DNA of 64,000 bases, from NCBI GenBank assembly GCA_037126765.1, contig JBBCBC010000016.1, forward strand, positions 17,534,728-17,598,727, read 5' to 3'. This stretch comes from Stenogyne calaminthoides (taxonomy: Eukaryota > Streptophyta > Magnoliopsida > Lamiales > Lamiaceae). A model generated the notes under the pieces. It made no database searches. It had not been told where the DNA came from and saw only the letters and a program-made list of their open reading frames with translations. Positions 22,008 to 34,343 of the stretch are shown here, in pieces (position 1 is the stretch's first letter; each line of letters begins with the position of its first letter). The translations under genes and the position numbers were made by a program.

Positions 22008-25000
22008 TTAGTCTTTTAACCAATTGGTTCTGGAGATCAGTCCACCAACCATTTCTGGTGCACTTTCTCCGAGATCCAGAAGCCCTAGCTCGTTGCATAA
22101 CTCTCTGAATATGATCTCAGCTAGCGGCTTAGTTAAAATATCCACTTTTCGCTGTCTGTATAATGGATCTTTTTCATTCTGATATTCTTCTTTTCAACGT
22201 GATCTCTGATAAAATGGTGTCTGACATCCACATGCTTGCATCTTGTATGTAGAACAGGATTCTGAGTGATGGCAATAACACTATTATCATCACGAAATAT
22301 AGATGCGTTCTTAGCTACGATGTTGTAATCCCTCACCGCCGACTTAGCCAGGCGGTTTGGGAACAACAATGACTTCCTCGCAAACCATATATTCTCGCCC
22401 AAAGTAGTAGATGTCACAACAGATGTCTGCCTTCGAAACCAAAGAGATCGGTTTATTTCCCGTGAAATCGACATGAACCCGAGGTTGACTTTCATCGGTC
22501 GCAACCTCCATAATCGTAATCGTAATACCCACTAAGTTCTAGATTATCATCGATGGGTAAAATAAACCAAGGTTTACTGTCCCCTTCAGATACTTGAGAA
22601 TCCGCTACCGCTTTGTGTGGCTTTGCATTGGATTTTCTTGAAATCAATCGATACACCTCTTGCAAAAGTGATATCTGGTCTACTGGCAATCAGGTATAGT
22701 AGAGATCCAATCAGAGCCCTATATTCTTTCTGATTAGTTTTCTGACCCTCCTCATCTGGATCCATCTTGAACCCGGTCATCATGGGAATTCTGGCTTCCT
22801 TACAATGTTGAACTCCAAACTTGGCCATTAGATTCCTTGTGTATTTTCTTTGACGATGAATATCCCTTCTGTACTCTGCTTGACTTGTAAACCCAGAAAG
22901 TAATTCATCTGACCCAACAAGGACATCTCGAACTTCCCTTGCATCAATTTCCTGAACTTCTCACATAGCTTCTTGTTGGGAGATCCGAAGATGATGTCGT
23001 CCACGTAAATCTGAACCATCAGAATATCCTTTCCATCTTCTATTCTGAATAAGGTTCTATCCACTATTCCTTTAGTGAATCCACTGTCCATCAAGAACTG
23101 AGAGAGTGTATCATACCAAGCTCGAGGAGCTTGTTTCAAGCCATAAAGAGCTTTTCTTAAACGGTACACTTGGTTGCCTATTTCAAAGCCTGGAGGTTGT
23201 TCGACATAAACTTCCTCTGCTAGTACCCCGTTTAAGAATGCACTCTTTACATCCATCTGATACAAAACGAACCCTCTGTGGGCAGCATATGCCAGAAACA
23301 GCCGAATGGCTTCTAGGCGAGCGACTGGTGCAAAGGTCTCATCATAATCAATTCCTTCTGATTGTGAATACCCCTTAGCAACAAGTCTTGCCTTATTCCT
23401 GGTTATGACATTATTCTCATCTCTCTTGTTCTTGAATACCCACTTCGTGCCAATCACGTCTTGATGAGTTGGTCTGTCCACCAATTCCCAAACATGATTC
23501 CTCTCAAACTGTTCCAGTTCCTCTTGCATGGCTAGAATCCAGCTTGCGTCTTGTAGAGCTCCCTCTACTGTAGTTGGTTCCTTCAAGGACAGATAACAAC
23601 AATACATGGCACTTTCACCAATCTGATGTCTAGTTTTGACTCTATCAGATGGGTCTCCGATAATCAGATCAGTTGGATGACTGGTAATCCAGGTCCTTCT
23701 TTTCTGATTTGCATCTGTTTGAAGAACATCATCCATTTCTGATAGTAGTTCATTGCTAGTTATTGGGAGTGGTGCGGAATTATGATCCACTTGATAAGAA
23801 CATGTCTCAGCTGATGTTGGACTCATCATGTGTTGATGTCTATTCGTAGAAACTTCAGGAGTTCCCCCTGAACCAGATGGTTCAGTTGATACTGTCTCAG
23901 CTGTACCAGCTTCTTCACTGACAGTTGTGAGTACCTTAGGGTCTGATTGACCTGGTGAATCAGCAAGATCAAGTTCTCGGATATACACTGTTACTTGTTC
24001 AGATTCTTTCTCCTTGATACTTAGCTGATCCATTTTCTGCGTATCAGGTAGCGGTTGATCTGGTACGGCTTGTTCTGAGGCAGCTTTCTCTTGTTCAGAA
24101 GATGTCTCATCAAAGACCACATGAGGTGTTTCTTCCATAACTAGGGTTCGTTTGTTGTAAACCCTGAATGCCTTGCTGGATGAGGAATATCCTAAGAATA
24201 TGCCCTCATCTGACTTGGCCTCAAAAGTCTTCAATTGAATTTTCCCATTGTTGTGAATGAAACACTTGCACCCAAAAATATGGAAGTATGAAACACGAGG
24301 TATTCTGCCCTTCCACAGTTCATAGGGTGTTTTGAAGTGAGTCTTAGTCTGAGAACATCTGTTCTGAGTGTGGCATGCAGTGTTGATTGCTTCTGCCCAG
24401 AAACGGCTTGGTGTTGCATGTTCAGCTAACATAGTGCGAGCAGCTTCCTTGAGAGTTCAGTTTCTCCTTTCTGCTACTCCATTTTATTGTGGTGTTCTTG
24501 CAGCTGACGTCTCATGCTGTATACCAAACTCAGTGCAAAAATCAGTAATAAAAGAATTCAGGAATTCTGTACCTTTATCTGATCTGATTTTTACAATGCT
24601 GACACCCTTTTCGTTTTGTAGCTTCGTGAGCAGCTCGGGTATCTTTGTCATTGTCTCATTCTTCTTGTATAAGAATACAACCCAAGTAAAGTTGGAATAA
24701 TCATCCACGATTACCAGAGTATATTTGCGACCACTGAGACTGACTGGTGTAACTGGTCCGAAAAGATCCATATGGAGCAGTTGCAGTACTCTACTAGATG
24801 CTGGTCCTGGTATTCCCTTGAATGAAGTTTTAACTTGTTTTCCTTTCTGACATGCGGCACATGTCTGATCCTTTGAGAATACCTCATTCGGAAGTCCCTC
24901 AACCAAAGGCACCCTAACTATCTTGTTAAGAGTCTTGAAGTTCAGATGACTCATTCTTTTGTGCCAGAGCCAACCGGTACTATTAAAACTCTTAACAATT

Positions 25001-25407
25001 AAGCATGCATTTCTCGGGCAACTGTTCCAATCTGCTATGTAGATTGTGCCTTTCCTTGAACCAATTAACAAGATTTGTTGAGTAGCTTGATTTCTAATCG
25101 TACACTTGTAGCTCGAGAACTCAACGTTGAATCCGTTGTCATAGAATTGTGATACTGATAGTAGATTGTGCTTTAATCCTTCGACATACGAGACTCCAGT
25201 TACTTGTACATCATCATTCTCTAAGGTTCCGAATCCTTTGGTGAAACCAATGTTATCATCACCGAAGAGTACACGTGGGCCCTCTTGTTCTTTGTAAAAG
25301 CTAAGGAGATTTTTGCTTCCAGTCATGTGCCTTGAGCATCCACTATCGATGTACCAGATAGTTGCTTGTACACCTCCTCTGTTGGCCAAACCCACGCGGA
25401 CCTGCAA
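22008..25407 (-). pseudogene. Copia A pol polyprotein (PR-INT-RT-RNase H)
   Basis: Domains in order on the minus strand: aspartic protease 'WYIDSGCSRHMTG' (about 25354-25316); HHCC integrase zinc-binding region with 'WHKRMSHLNF' and 'CAACQKGK'; integrase core with 'MDLFGPV', 'VDDYSNF' and 'RSDKGTEFLNSF'; reverse transcriptase with 'MDVKSAFLNG' (about 23260) and 'YVDDIIFGS' (about 23005); RNase H remnants (22828-22133); stop at 22008-22010 after 'SRTNWLKD'. Two in-frame stops break the 'NGVAERRN' region near 24465-24440. The RNase H part is frameshifted several times with short deletions. Pol lies in the -1 frame relative to gag. The RT is a good copy of the family but the polyprotein is dead. 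Confidence 0.92.
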
Positions 25408-25412
25408 ACGAA

Positions 25413-27979
25413 TCAGGCTTTAGGTACCCCTTTGGAATTGGGTCCTGGGGGGTTAGTGGTGGATTTAGGGATCCACACAAACAGAGCACTTCTATGGTAA
25501 TCAGATAGATTAGAAGGTCTGATTTGTCTCCCATACATATCAACATAATCATACGTCTCTGTATATGCTTTCTGATTAGTATGATTACTCGTGTGAGCCT
25601 TGGGTGACTTAGAAGACTTGAGATTTTTCTTTACAGATTGTTTTCTTTTAACCCAGTGGGGCTCAGGTGCAACAGCCCTAGGTCTCTGGTTATAAGGGTA
25701 GGTACGACTGCTACCATTAAAAGATTCATATCTTCTTGGCATAGATGGTCTTTGCAATTTACCCATAGCTTGCTTGTTAGGCAGCTGACCTTGATTGGGT
25801 CTCAGATTAGATTTCCTTTTTACAGGTTGTCTCCTCTGATACCTAATCTGCTGATCAGGTTGAGGTCTCTTCAGATGAACTGGGTTCTTCTGTTGATTCC
25901 TCGGCTGATGCTTAGTCAGTTGGGGTCCATTTCTGTACCCTTTCTGATTAGGCACTTGCCTTACTTGCTCAGCAGGTCTCTTTCCCTTAGTAGATACATG
26001 TTTAGCTTTTTGTGTATCTTTGTCAGAGACTCGTTTGATTACACCCTTCTGAAGTGAATCAAACGGGGCTTTTGAGGATGTAGAAGGGTTCTCATACCCA
26101 ATTCCCTTCTTGTTAGTCGTCGTTCGAAAATAGGTGTTCATATCTTGAACGGTTTTTGATGACTTCGTGAAAACCTCTATTTTCTTGCGCAAACTATCCT
26201 CAGTAGATTTTAGACTCTCATGTAGTCGGAATAGCTCATCAAATTTAGCTTGTAGAATTTTGAAATCATCAGCTTGTTGTTTGTTGATTGCTAGCTGATC
26301 TTTGATCTGCTTCTCCTGATCAGAAGATTTAACTTTCAGAACATTAAGTTCCTCAGTTACCTTCTGAGCAGTTTCAGATGATTTCAGTTCAGCTGCTTTA
26401 CTGACAGCGTTCTCTTTAACAAGCTGATTATTTCTGATCCTTAGCTTATCATTTTCAGCTTCCACTATTGTATAAGTGTCTACTGCCTCAGAGAGATCAT
26501 CAATCAATTGCTCAGAGTAGAGCTGCAAGTCAATCTCTCCAGCAGGTGTGCTAATAATAGCTGGTGTGGAAATTGAAAAAGTAGAAGGTTTGGAGGTTAC
26601 CTCAGATTGGTCTTCCTCCCTGGCCATCAGGCAGATTTCATCGTCATATGAAGAGAATATCAGATCTTCATGTTTGTGGAAGTCAACAGCACTGCTTATC
26701 AGATAGAAGTCTTCTACAGATGAGTAGCCAGAGTCCTCAGAAGGCAGATAGGAATCATCAATTCCTGTTGTGTCAGCAACCATGGCTTTTCTGCCTTTGA
26801 AGCGTAGCTCTCTTTTGTTTCGCTTCTCTTCTCTTTCTCTGGGAGTCAGGTCTGGGCAGTCAGAGCTGTAGTGACCTGGTTTCAAGCAGTTGAAGCATGA
26901 TCCACGATCCACAAAACTTCCTCTGCCAGGTGAGGCACTTCTTCTGTAGGATCTGTCAGGTGAGTTTCCTTTCTGATTGTAGTCTGAACTCCTTCTGTCA
27001 GATCTGTTATCTCTTCTCTCATCTGACCGATGATCTCTTTTATTATCTCTGTGATCCCTTCGGTCATCAGATCTGTTCCTTTCTAGTGATCTGTCAGTTG
27101 GCCTCCTGTTTCTTCTGTCTTGATAGTCTTTGTAGAATCTTCGATACTTACCAAGCTGAATATTCGATCTTTCAAGTTTCCTGGTAAGCAGAGCGATCTG
27201 TTCTGCTTGACTCATTATGTTTCAAACAGGTTCAGTGGCCTTTGATCTGTTGCTGGTTGCTTTGAATGCAACTGATTTAGACGTTGAGGCTTCAGCAGGC
27301 ATTTCGTCTTCATCTGCTTACCCTCTTTCGATTAAATCGAACTCATGGGCTTTAAGGCTTAGGAACAAGCTACTTGGCTTCATCTTCGAAATGTCTTGGC
27401 AATCCTTGATTACCGTGACTTTCATGTCCCATTTCTTAGTGAGAGATCTTAGGATCTTGTAGTTGACATCTCTCTTCCAAGTTCTCATAGCTTATTTACT
27501 GACATGGTGATCCTCCCATCGAGCTCGTTGATGGTCTCGTTGGGCAACATCTTGAGTTTTTAGAACTTCACCAGTTCAGCTTGTAGTCGGCTGTCTTTGA
27601 TCTGATCATTTCCTTCGCACATCTCAGCAATAGTATCCCACATTTGTTTCGCTGTTTTGAGATACTTTATTTTCACCTTGGTGACTTTATCCATCGTCTT
27701 CATGATTATATGCCTGGCGATTGTATCTAGAGTATACAGCTTTCTTTCTTCTGCATCCATCAGGGCTGGACTTTTTTGTACAAGGCTTCCAGGTGCATGA
27801 TCTGGATCTCCTCCAACCGCTGGGTTGTCGTGATATATGATGATGGGTCCTCGTTCAACGACTTCCATCATTCTGCCGCTTATCGATCCAAGATGATTGC
27901 ACATATATATAGTCCAATCTGCATACTCATCAATTGAAAACTTAGGCAGATCATGATACATACCAGAGGTATTATCCAT
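25413..27979 (-). pseudogene. Copia A gag polyprotein
   Basis: The ATG at 27979 starts 'MDNTSGMYHDLPKF' and a UBN2-type capsid region that stays open to 27560. Breaks follow between 27560 and 27215, then a 600-codon open stretch to the TGA at 25413-25415. This second part has an Arg/Asp-rich region, a CCHC zinc knuckle 'CFNCLKPGHYSSDC' (about 26897-26856), a coiled-coil segment (about 26500-26130) and a Lys/Arg/Gln-rich tail. The long gag with a knuckle followed by a large coiled-coil extension fits SIRE-type elements. It binds element RNA and forms the particle in this family. Confidence 0.88.
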
Positions 27980-28100
27980 GCTGAATGTGATTTTGAAAAC
28001 GAATGAGTTTTGAAAATGGTTTTTCAAGATATGTTCAAATGACCACAAAGATTCTTCCTCAAGAATCGATGATACTCAAAGCCAGTGGTCTGTAGAACCA

Positions 28101-28116
28101 CTGCTCTGATACCACT
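28101..28116 (-). other. Copia A primer-binding site
   Basis: On the minus strand AGTGGTATCAGAGCAG directly follows the 5' LTR end, matching the initiator-Met tRNA. Confidence 0.92.
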
Positions 28117-29720
28117 TGTAGGTCCCGAACGGGTTTTGTGAGGGCAGAAGTCTAGAGGGGAGGGGTGAATAGACTTCTGAAAACTTTTCGTGCAGATCAG
28201 GTGTGATTGCAGATTTCTTGATCAGAGTGCTAGCGAGTCAGTTTGGACTGATGTTCAATCTTACTGAGTGCCTGGGGCAGATCAGTTTGATATCTGTCAG
28301 TTTAACTGAGAGTGCGGAAGCTTGTAAATACCCGTGTGAAAAAACGGTTTTATCAAATCAGATTCTCAAGTTAGTTTTCAACCGGCTGACTAAGGTGTCA
28401 ACCCGATCAGATCAGTTGCTTGGTGTAGACTGAGCTTAACTTAGAATATGTATGCAATTTTAATACTCAGTTGTGTGTAGTGTAAAGCAATAAAGAAAGC
28501 AAGAAAATGCACACAAGATTTTATAGTGGTTCAGACGAAACCCATCTTATGTCCACTCTTCCCTTAACACAGGGGCACCAACTTAACAAACTGGACGTAG
28601 TTAATTGTGTTAGTCCAACACCCAATAGATATTTATTGATTTCACACTTAACCGAACCAGAAATCAGAAACTAGAATCCCTAGTCTGAAATCTTGCGGAA
28701 ACAAACTTAACCTAACGTGAGTTTGGGTAAAGAATGTTTGAGGATTCCAACTGGAAATCTATCCTGGTATTTAGGTAGCTAAATGCTAGTGGATAGGATT
28801 TCTTGCTAAGAACTATGGGATGAACACTCTAAGAATAATCTTCAAATATGGTGTTCTTCGAGCGAAAATTCTTCTATAGTTTTTGCTTCTTTTTCAGTCT
28901 GCTCGATCCGGTATGTTCTCAGTGTTCGGTCCTTCTTCAATTTTGAAGAGCAATCCCATTTTATAGACCTCGAAATTAAAGAGTCATTGGAGAGCAATTT
29001 GAATTTCGGGCTATATTAGGTAGGTTGTAGGATATGATTGTGATGTGCTCCAAAAATCGGCGTGGCCATAGGCATGATTAGCGTCGTTTATGTCCGCAGC
29101 GTCGAATCCCGTAATGTCAGCTCTTTTTGTACACGTGTCGCTTTCTTCTTGGCTTCGCAAGGCGGCACTTTAGGAATTTGTCCGTTAGACGATTGATATT
29201 CCTTTTGTAGAAGATTTGCTTGTCTGGTGTATCATTTTGATTGACGCCAGGTGTGAGCTGACTTGACCAGATAACTGATCAGTCTACCTTTGTTGAGTCT
29301 TCTGATGTAGATTGTCATAGCTCAATATGCAGACTCGTCTGATGTAGGTCTTCAGGTCTTCTGGTAGTCTTCTGATCTTCAGGTGACTCTGAGCCTCAGT
29401 GTCTTCAGTCATACTGAGTCTTCAGGTTTGTTACTGAGTCTTCATGTTTATCTGAGTCTTCAGGTTCAACTGAGTCTTCAGTTCTATCTGAGTCTTCAGG
29501 TTCGTCTGAGTCTTCAGGTTCATCTGAGTCTTCAGTGTCTTCTGTCTTGACCTGATCATCTGACTTCTTGTCTTCTGATCTGTCTTAGTCTTCTGATCAT
29601 CTGACCTCATCTGGTCATCTTAATCTGATTCTAAGTCACTAGTCAGCTAACAGGTCTGACTGGTCCTATTACAACCTGTTTTGGAACTTCCATCAAAACT
29701 AAAATACAAATTTCCGAACA
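28117..29720 (-). repeat. Copia A 5' LTR (right copy)
   Basis: This 1,604-bp LTR pairs with 1141-2723. A minus-strand TATA box is at 28960-28965 (reverse). The 'tgagtcttcagg' minisatellite is at about 29405-29545. It is followed by the TSD CAAGA and the resumed Athila ORF1. Confidence 0.93.
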
Positions 29721-29725
29721 CAAGA

Positions 29726-30666
29726 GGATAGGCCGATTGTATGCATCGGAGATGAACGAGATAATTGGATGTCCGGGAGACAAAAGTGGTGGGTTGTTCG
29801 TGAAGAGGGAAGACTTCAACCCGATAGATTTTTGGAAGGTCATATGCAAAGGGCCATTTGGATTCCCGCCCCCATACCAATCGAGAAGCGCAAAGGCGAA
29901 GATGATACGGAATCCCACTCTTCGGTACATTGAGAAGATTCTAGCCAACACCATATTTGCTAGAACCGAGAGTGGCTTAATTCCGAATGATGAGCTATAT
30001 TGCTTGTGGTGCCTCGTCAACCAATATCAGTTTGATGTCGGTTCCTACTTGATGCTCCAAATCGATCGTATGGTGAAAAAGGCATTCTCTCAAGTGAAGA
30101 TTGGGTTGCTTGTGATAATGATCGCCAAGCATTGTTAATATGACCTCGATGATGGAGAACTTGAGTGCAAGAGGCTAGATTTGAAGAGCATGGAGAATTC
30201 ACAAGTGGTGAGCCGCCTCCAAGGTCGGTTTTGCTTGAGGCAAAGAGACGATAGCTATTTTCCATTGCCTACCCATCGACTCACAAGCATCTTGGGGAAC
30301 CGACACAACATTAACTTTTTGGGCCTGAGACATCGCGACGCCGCCACCAATCTATACGAAAACCTCTGAAACCACGTGTCCAACCTCTAAAATCCAAATG
30401 CACCCCAACAAGAGAAAGGAGAAGAAGGTGGTGAGGAAGTCCCAATGGGGGTAAATGAAGAAGAACAAATAGAAGAAGAACCTTACCACCCGGGTTTCGG
30501 ACAACCGGAGGACCAACCGGAGGGAGTTGGAGGATGGAGATTGAGAAGAGAAGATTGGGAGGGCCTCAACAATAATGTGGCCGATCTTAGGGGCGGGATG
30601 AATATGATGAGTGCAAACATGGCAAGAATAGAAGAGGCAATTCGGACACAACAAGATGGGATATAG
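29726..30666 (+). pseudogene. Athila ORF1-like protein, central and C-terminal part
   Basis: A single frame runs from about 29725 to 30666 with two stop codons (30136-30138 and 30367-30369). It carries 'RNPTLRYIEKILANTIFAR' and 'NDELYCLWCLVNQYQFDVGSYL', hallmark blocks of the ATHILA ORF-1 family. An acidic tail with 'WRLRREDWEGLNNNVADLRGG' and a probable short coiled coil follows. It joins 749-1140 once copia A is removed, with a one-base phase difference. After 30666 no pol-like frame follows before the PPT at 35851. Confidence 0.82.
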
Positions 30667-30758
30667 CAAATGAACTATTGGATGAGAATGTGGACCGATT
30701 CCCCGATGCAAATCCCGATCAACGACCTCCTCCCCGAGATCGCCATTGAAATCCACCT

Positions 30759-32479
30759 TGTTGGGATATTTGAGTTTTGATAAATTATGCAAAAACATTA
30801 TCAACTTGTGTTATTGAAGATAATTTACAGATAATAAGTTGAGGGGGAACGAGGGAACAAGTTGAGGGGGAACTCACGAAATCAGAAGAAGATGATCGAG
30901 ATCAAACGAGGCTGCAGACGAGACTGATCAAGATCAGATGAGTAAGATGAGTTCGAGTTAACTCGATGAGCCGCAAAATCAGAAGAGAAGAAAAGATAAG
31001 CCAGCTGATCAGAAGATCAGATGATCAGAAGTGACCTGATCAGATGACCAAAAATGATAAGCTGATCAGAAGAGGAGCAGATGAGACTGATCGAGATCAG
31101 ACATGATTGAGATAAGATGTGCTAACCTCGATCACGGATGACTGATGCTATCCCCGATATGTTGACTGAAGATGTCTTTGATCCGATCGGTCGAAATTTG
31201 ATCGATCAAAAGAAGAAATCGACGGCTGAAGTCAAGTAACCCGAGGGTCGATGAGTAAAAGTGACCGAGGGTCGATGTCTGAAGTCAAGAGCCGAACTCC
31301 GATGGTTTCGAATGTCGAGATGCCCGACGAATAAGGTCCACCAAGAGAAGTCCGTGAATCAAGAATCTCGAGTAAAAGAATCCTCAAGACTTCGAAGTAT
31401 CCCGAGACTCGGAAGAATCCGAGACTCGGAATCCTCAAGACTCTAAGAATCCCGAGACTCGAAGAATCCCGAGACTCGAGACTCGAAGAACTCAAGACTC
31501 GTAAGTATCCCGAGACTCGGAAGGATCCTCAAAGACTCAAAAGGATCCTCAAGACTCGAAAGAATCTCAAGACTTCGAAGAACTCAAGACTCCGGAGAAC
31601 TCAAGACTCGGAAGATCCGAAGAATATAGCCGGTTAGATTCAAATTGAAGTGGACCAATGAGAGGAAGACAACCCGGCTTGAAAAAAGTCTGCGGAACTT
31701 CTGAGAATAGTATGGATTTGAATGTGATTCTCTCCAACGGTAACATTCAAATCCACACTATAAATACAAGGTCTTTCAACATTCTAAAGCGTGGAGAATG
31801 TGGAAAAAGATGCTACAGAGCCAAGAGCCATATACTCAAGCATTCCCACCATAGAACACAAGTTTGTAGATATACAAATATATTCAAAGAGTGTTATACC
31901 CTAGATCTAAGCACAAATGTAATAACCTAAGCTTAGAGAGATTTTCCCATCCTTAGCATTGAGGCTAAACAAATGTAAGGGAAAATCTCACCATAGTTGG
32001 AGACAACACAAAATCCAAACCCCATTCTCGTAAGAGATAACTAGTGGTGAAGTGAGGTAGTTGTTAGGCAATCCCGAGAGGGTGATAAGTCCGGTTGGAG
32101 TGTGAACTCGGTAAACATCTGTAGGCAATCCCGTGGAGGGTGATAAGTCCTGAGGCGAGCCCGAGAGGGTGACAAATCCAGTTTGAGTGAGAGCTCGGTA
32201 AATATCTATAGGCAATCCTATGGAGGGTGATAAGTCCCGTTTGAAGGAATTTCCCTAGGAACAGGGAGAGTGGATGTAGGAGCTTGAGTCTCCGAACCAC
32301 TATACTTTGTTGTGTTCTTTATTGCTTTATGTTCTTACTTGTCATATGCATTCAATTATAAGCAAAACACAACACATGGGCTTAAAACGCAAAAATTTGA
32401 AATCACCATTCCTTCACCCCTGTTTTATATGCATTACATGTTTTTTCCGCATTTCACGGGTTTTGCACCGAGACCAACA
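30759..32479 (+). repeat. C1 5' LTR
   Basis: Within it are a degraded minisatellite of 'gaatcctgaagactcag'-type units (31370-31620), a 12-bp inverted repeat (31714-31725 with 31743-31754) just upstream of TATAAATA (31759-31766), and an 11-bp stem (31938-31948 with 31979-31989) further on. Short tandem 'gtgataagtcc' repeats lie at 32090-32250. Confidence 0.92.
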
Positions 32480-32613
32480 AGTGGTATTAGAGCAGGAGTT
32501 CAAAAGATCACTTTTAATGTGATCACCTGAACTGATCTTTTTAAACAAAAACCCGTTTCTTTAAAAATGCATATATCTTAATGTTTTGGCGTCATTATCA
32601 AAAAGGGGGAAAT
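32480..32613 (+). other. C1 internal region: PBS and PPT only
   Basis: TGGTATTAGAGC (32482-32493) is a primer-binding site with one mismatch to the usual TGGTATCAGAGC. AAAAAGGGGGAAAT (32600-32613) is the PPT. The bases between carry no frame of note. Confidence 0.92.
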
Positions 32614-34338
32614 TGTTAGGATATTTTAGTTTTAATGAATTATGCCAAAACATTATCAACTTGTGTTATTGAAGATAATTTACAGATAACAAGTTGAGGG
32701 GGAACGAGGGAACAAGTTGAGGGGGAACTCACGAAATCAGAAAAAGATGATCGAGATCAGACGAGGCTGCAGACTCGACTGATCAAGATCAGATGAGTAA
32801 GATGAGTTCCGGAGTTAACTGATGAGGTGTGCAAAATTAGAAGAGAAAAAAAGATAAGCCAGCTGATCAGATGATCAGAAGTGACCTGATCAGATGACCA
32901 AAAAAGATAAGTTGATCAGAAGAGGAGTAAATGAGACTGATACAGATCAGACGTGTTTGAGATAAGATGTGCTAACCTGATGCAGATGACCTGATGCTAT
33001 CCTGATATGTTGACCTGAAGATGTCTTTGATCTAATCGGTCGAAATCGAATCAAAAAGTCAAATCAGTTACTGAGTCAAGTAACCTCGAGGGTCGATGAG
33101 TAAAAAGTGACCTTAGGTCGGGATGTCTGAAGTCGGAAGAGCTAAACTCGAACTTCGATGCTTTGAATTTCGTATATGCCCGATCGAGACAAGGTCCGCC
33201 GAAGAGAAGTCCGTTGAATCAAGAATCACGGTAAAAAGAATCCGAAGACTCGAAGTATCCCGAGACTGGAAGAATCACGAGACTCGGAAGAATCCTCAAG
33301 AACTTCGGAAGAATCACGAGACCGAGAAGAATCACGAGACTTCGAAGAATCATGAAGACTCAGAAGTATCCTGAGACTCAGAAGGATCCTGAAGACTCAA
33401 AAGGATCCTGAAGACTCAGAAGAATCCTGAAGACTCAGAAGAATCCTGAAGACTCGGAGAAACCTGAAGACTCAGAAGATCCTGAAGAATATAGCCGTTA
33501 GATTCAGCTGAAGTGGACCAATGAGAGGAAGACAACCAGCTTGAAAAAGCTGCAGAACTTACAGAATAGTATGGATTTGAATGTGATTCTCTCCAACGGT
33601 AACATTCAAATCCACACTATAAATACAAGGTCTTTCAACATTCTAAAGCGTGGAGAATGTGGAAAAAGATGCTACAGAGCCAAGAGCCATATACTCAAGC
33701 ATTCCCACCATAGAACACAAGTTTGTAGATATACAAATATATTCAAAGAGTGTTATACCCTAGATCTAAGCACAAATGTAATAACCTAAGCTTAGAGAGA
33801 TTTTCCCATCCTTAGCATTGAGGCTAAACAAATGTAAGGGAAAATCTCACCATTGTTGGAGACAACACCAAATCCAAATCCCATTCTCGTAAGAGATAAC
33901 TAGTGGTGAAGTGAGGTAGTTGTTAGTCAATCCCGAGAGGGTGATAAGTCCCGTTGGAGTGTGAACTCGGTAAACATCTCTAGGCAATCCAGTGGAGGTT
34001 GATAAGTCCAGAGGCGAGCCCGAGAGGGTGATAAGTCCAGTTTGAGTGAGAGCTCGGTAAATATCTGTAGGCAATCCCGTGGAGGGTGATAAGTCCCGTT
34101 TGAAGGAATTTCCCTAGGAACAGAGAGAGTGGATGTAGGAGCTTGAGTCTCCGAACCACTATACTTTGTTGTGTTCTTTATTGCTTTATGTTCTTATATG
34201 TCATATGCATTCAATTATAAGCAAAACACAACACATGGGCTTAAAACGCAAAAAATTGGAATCACCATTCCTTCACCCCTGTTTTATATGCATTACATGT
34301 TTTTTCCGCATTTCATGGGTTTTGCACCGGGACCAACA
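32614..34338 (+). repeat. C1 3' LTR
   Basis: It pairs with the 5' LTR. TATAAATA is at 33618-33625, with the same two inverted repeats around it. The minisatellite (33290-33485) here keeps many 'cctgaagactcagaag' units that are altered in the 5' LTR. Confidence 0.92.
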
Positions 34339-34343
34339 CACCT

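Larger units (their letters stand above)
1141..29720 (-). mobile_element. Copia A: SIRE-like Ty1/copia retrotransposon with extra ORF3 (itself split by copia B)
   Basis: Two long direct repeats, 1141-2723 and 28117-29720, begin and end alike on the minus strand (TGTTGGG...CCTACA) and are flanked by the perfect TSD CAAGA (1136-1140 and 29721-29725). On the minus strand the order is 5' LTR, PBS (28101-28116), gag (27979-25413), pol (25407-22008), spacer with an antisense unit (20835-21660, plus strand), ORF3 (19746-2931, split by B), PPT (2724-2740), 3' LTR. The PPT form AAAAAGGGGGAAAT next to TGTTGG and an ORF downstream of pol fit the SIRE/Maximus lineage. Gag, pol and ORF3 all carry stops or frameshifts, so this copy is dead. 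Without B it would be about 15.2 kb. Confidence 0.93.
30759..34338 (+). mobile_element. C1: minimal non-autonomous LTR retrotransposon
   Basis: LTRs 30759-32479 and 32614-34338 (1,721 and 1,725 bp) start TGTTGGGATATT or TGTTAGGATATT and end ACCAACA, with the perfect TSD CACCT (30754-30758 and 34339-34343). The whole internal region is 134 bp (32480-32613): a PBS, about 100 bp of spacer and a PPT. No coding capacity exists. The PPT, the LTR start and the core 'tatagtggttcgga...' relate it to A/B, so an A/B-like element may supply its proteins. Many plus-strand frames inside the LTRs are repeated in every copy and are not genes. Confidence 0.92.

Noticed and set aside
24368..24700. Plus-strand 110-residue frame
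   Set aside because: Antisense shadow of the copia A integrase region.
31658..31930. Open frame in C1 LTR (also 33541-33789) that recurs in several LTR copies
   Set aside because: Recurs because the LTR recurs. It crosses the TATA box and a hairpin, has no codon-level constraint visible, and differs in length between copies by indels.
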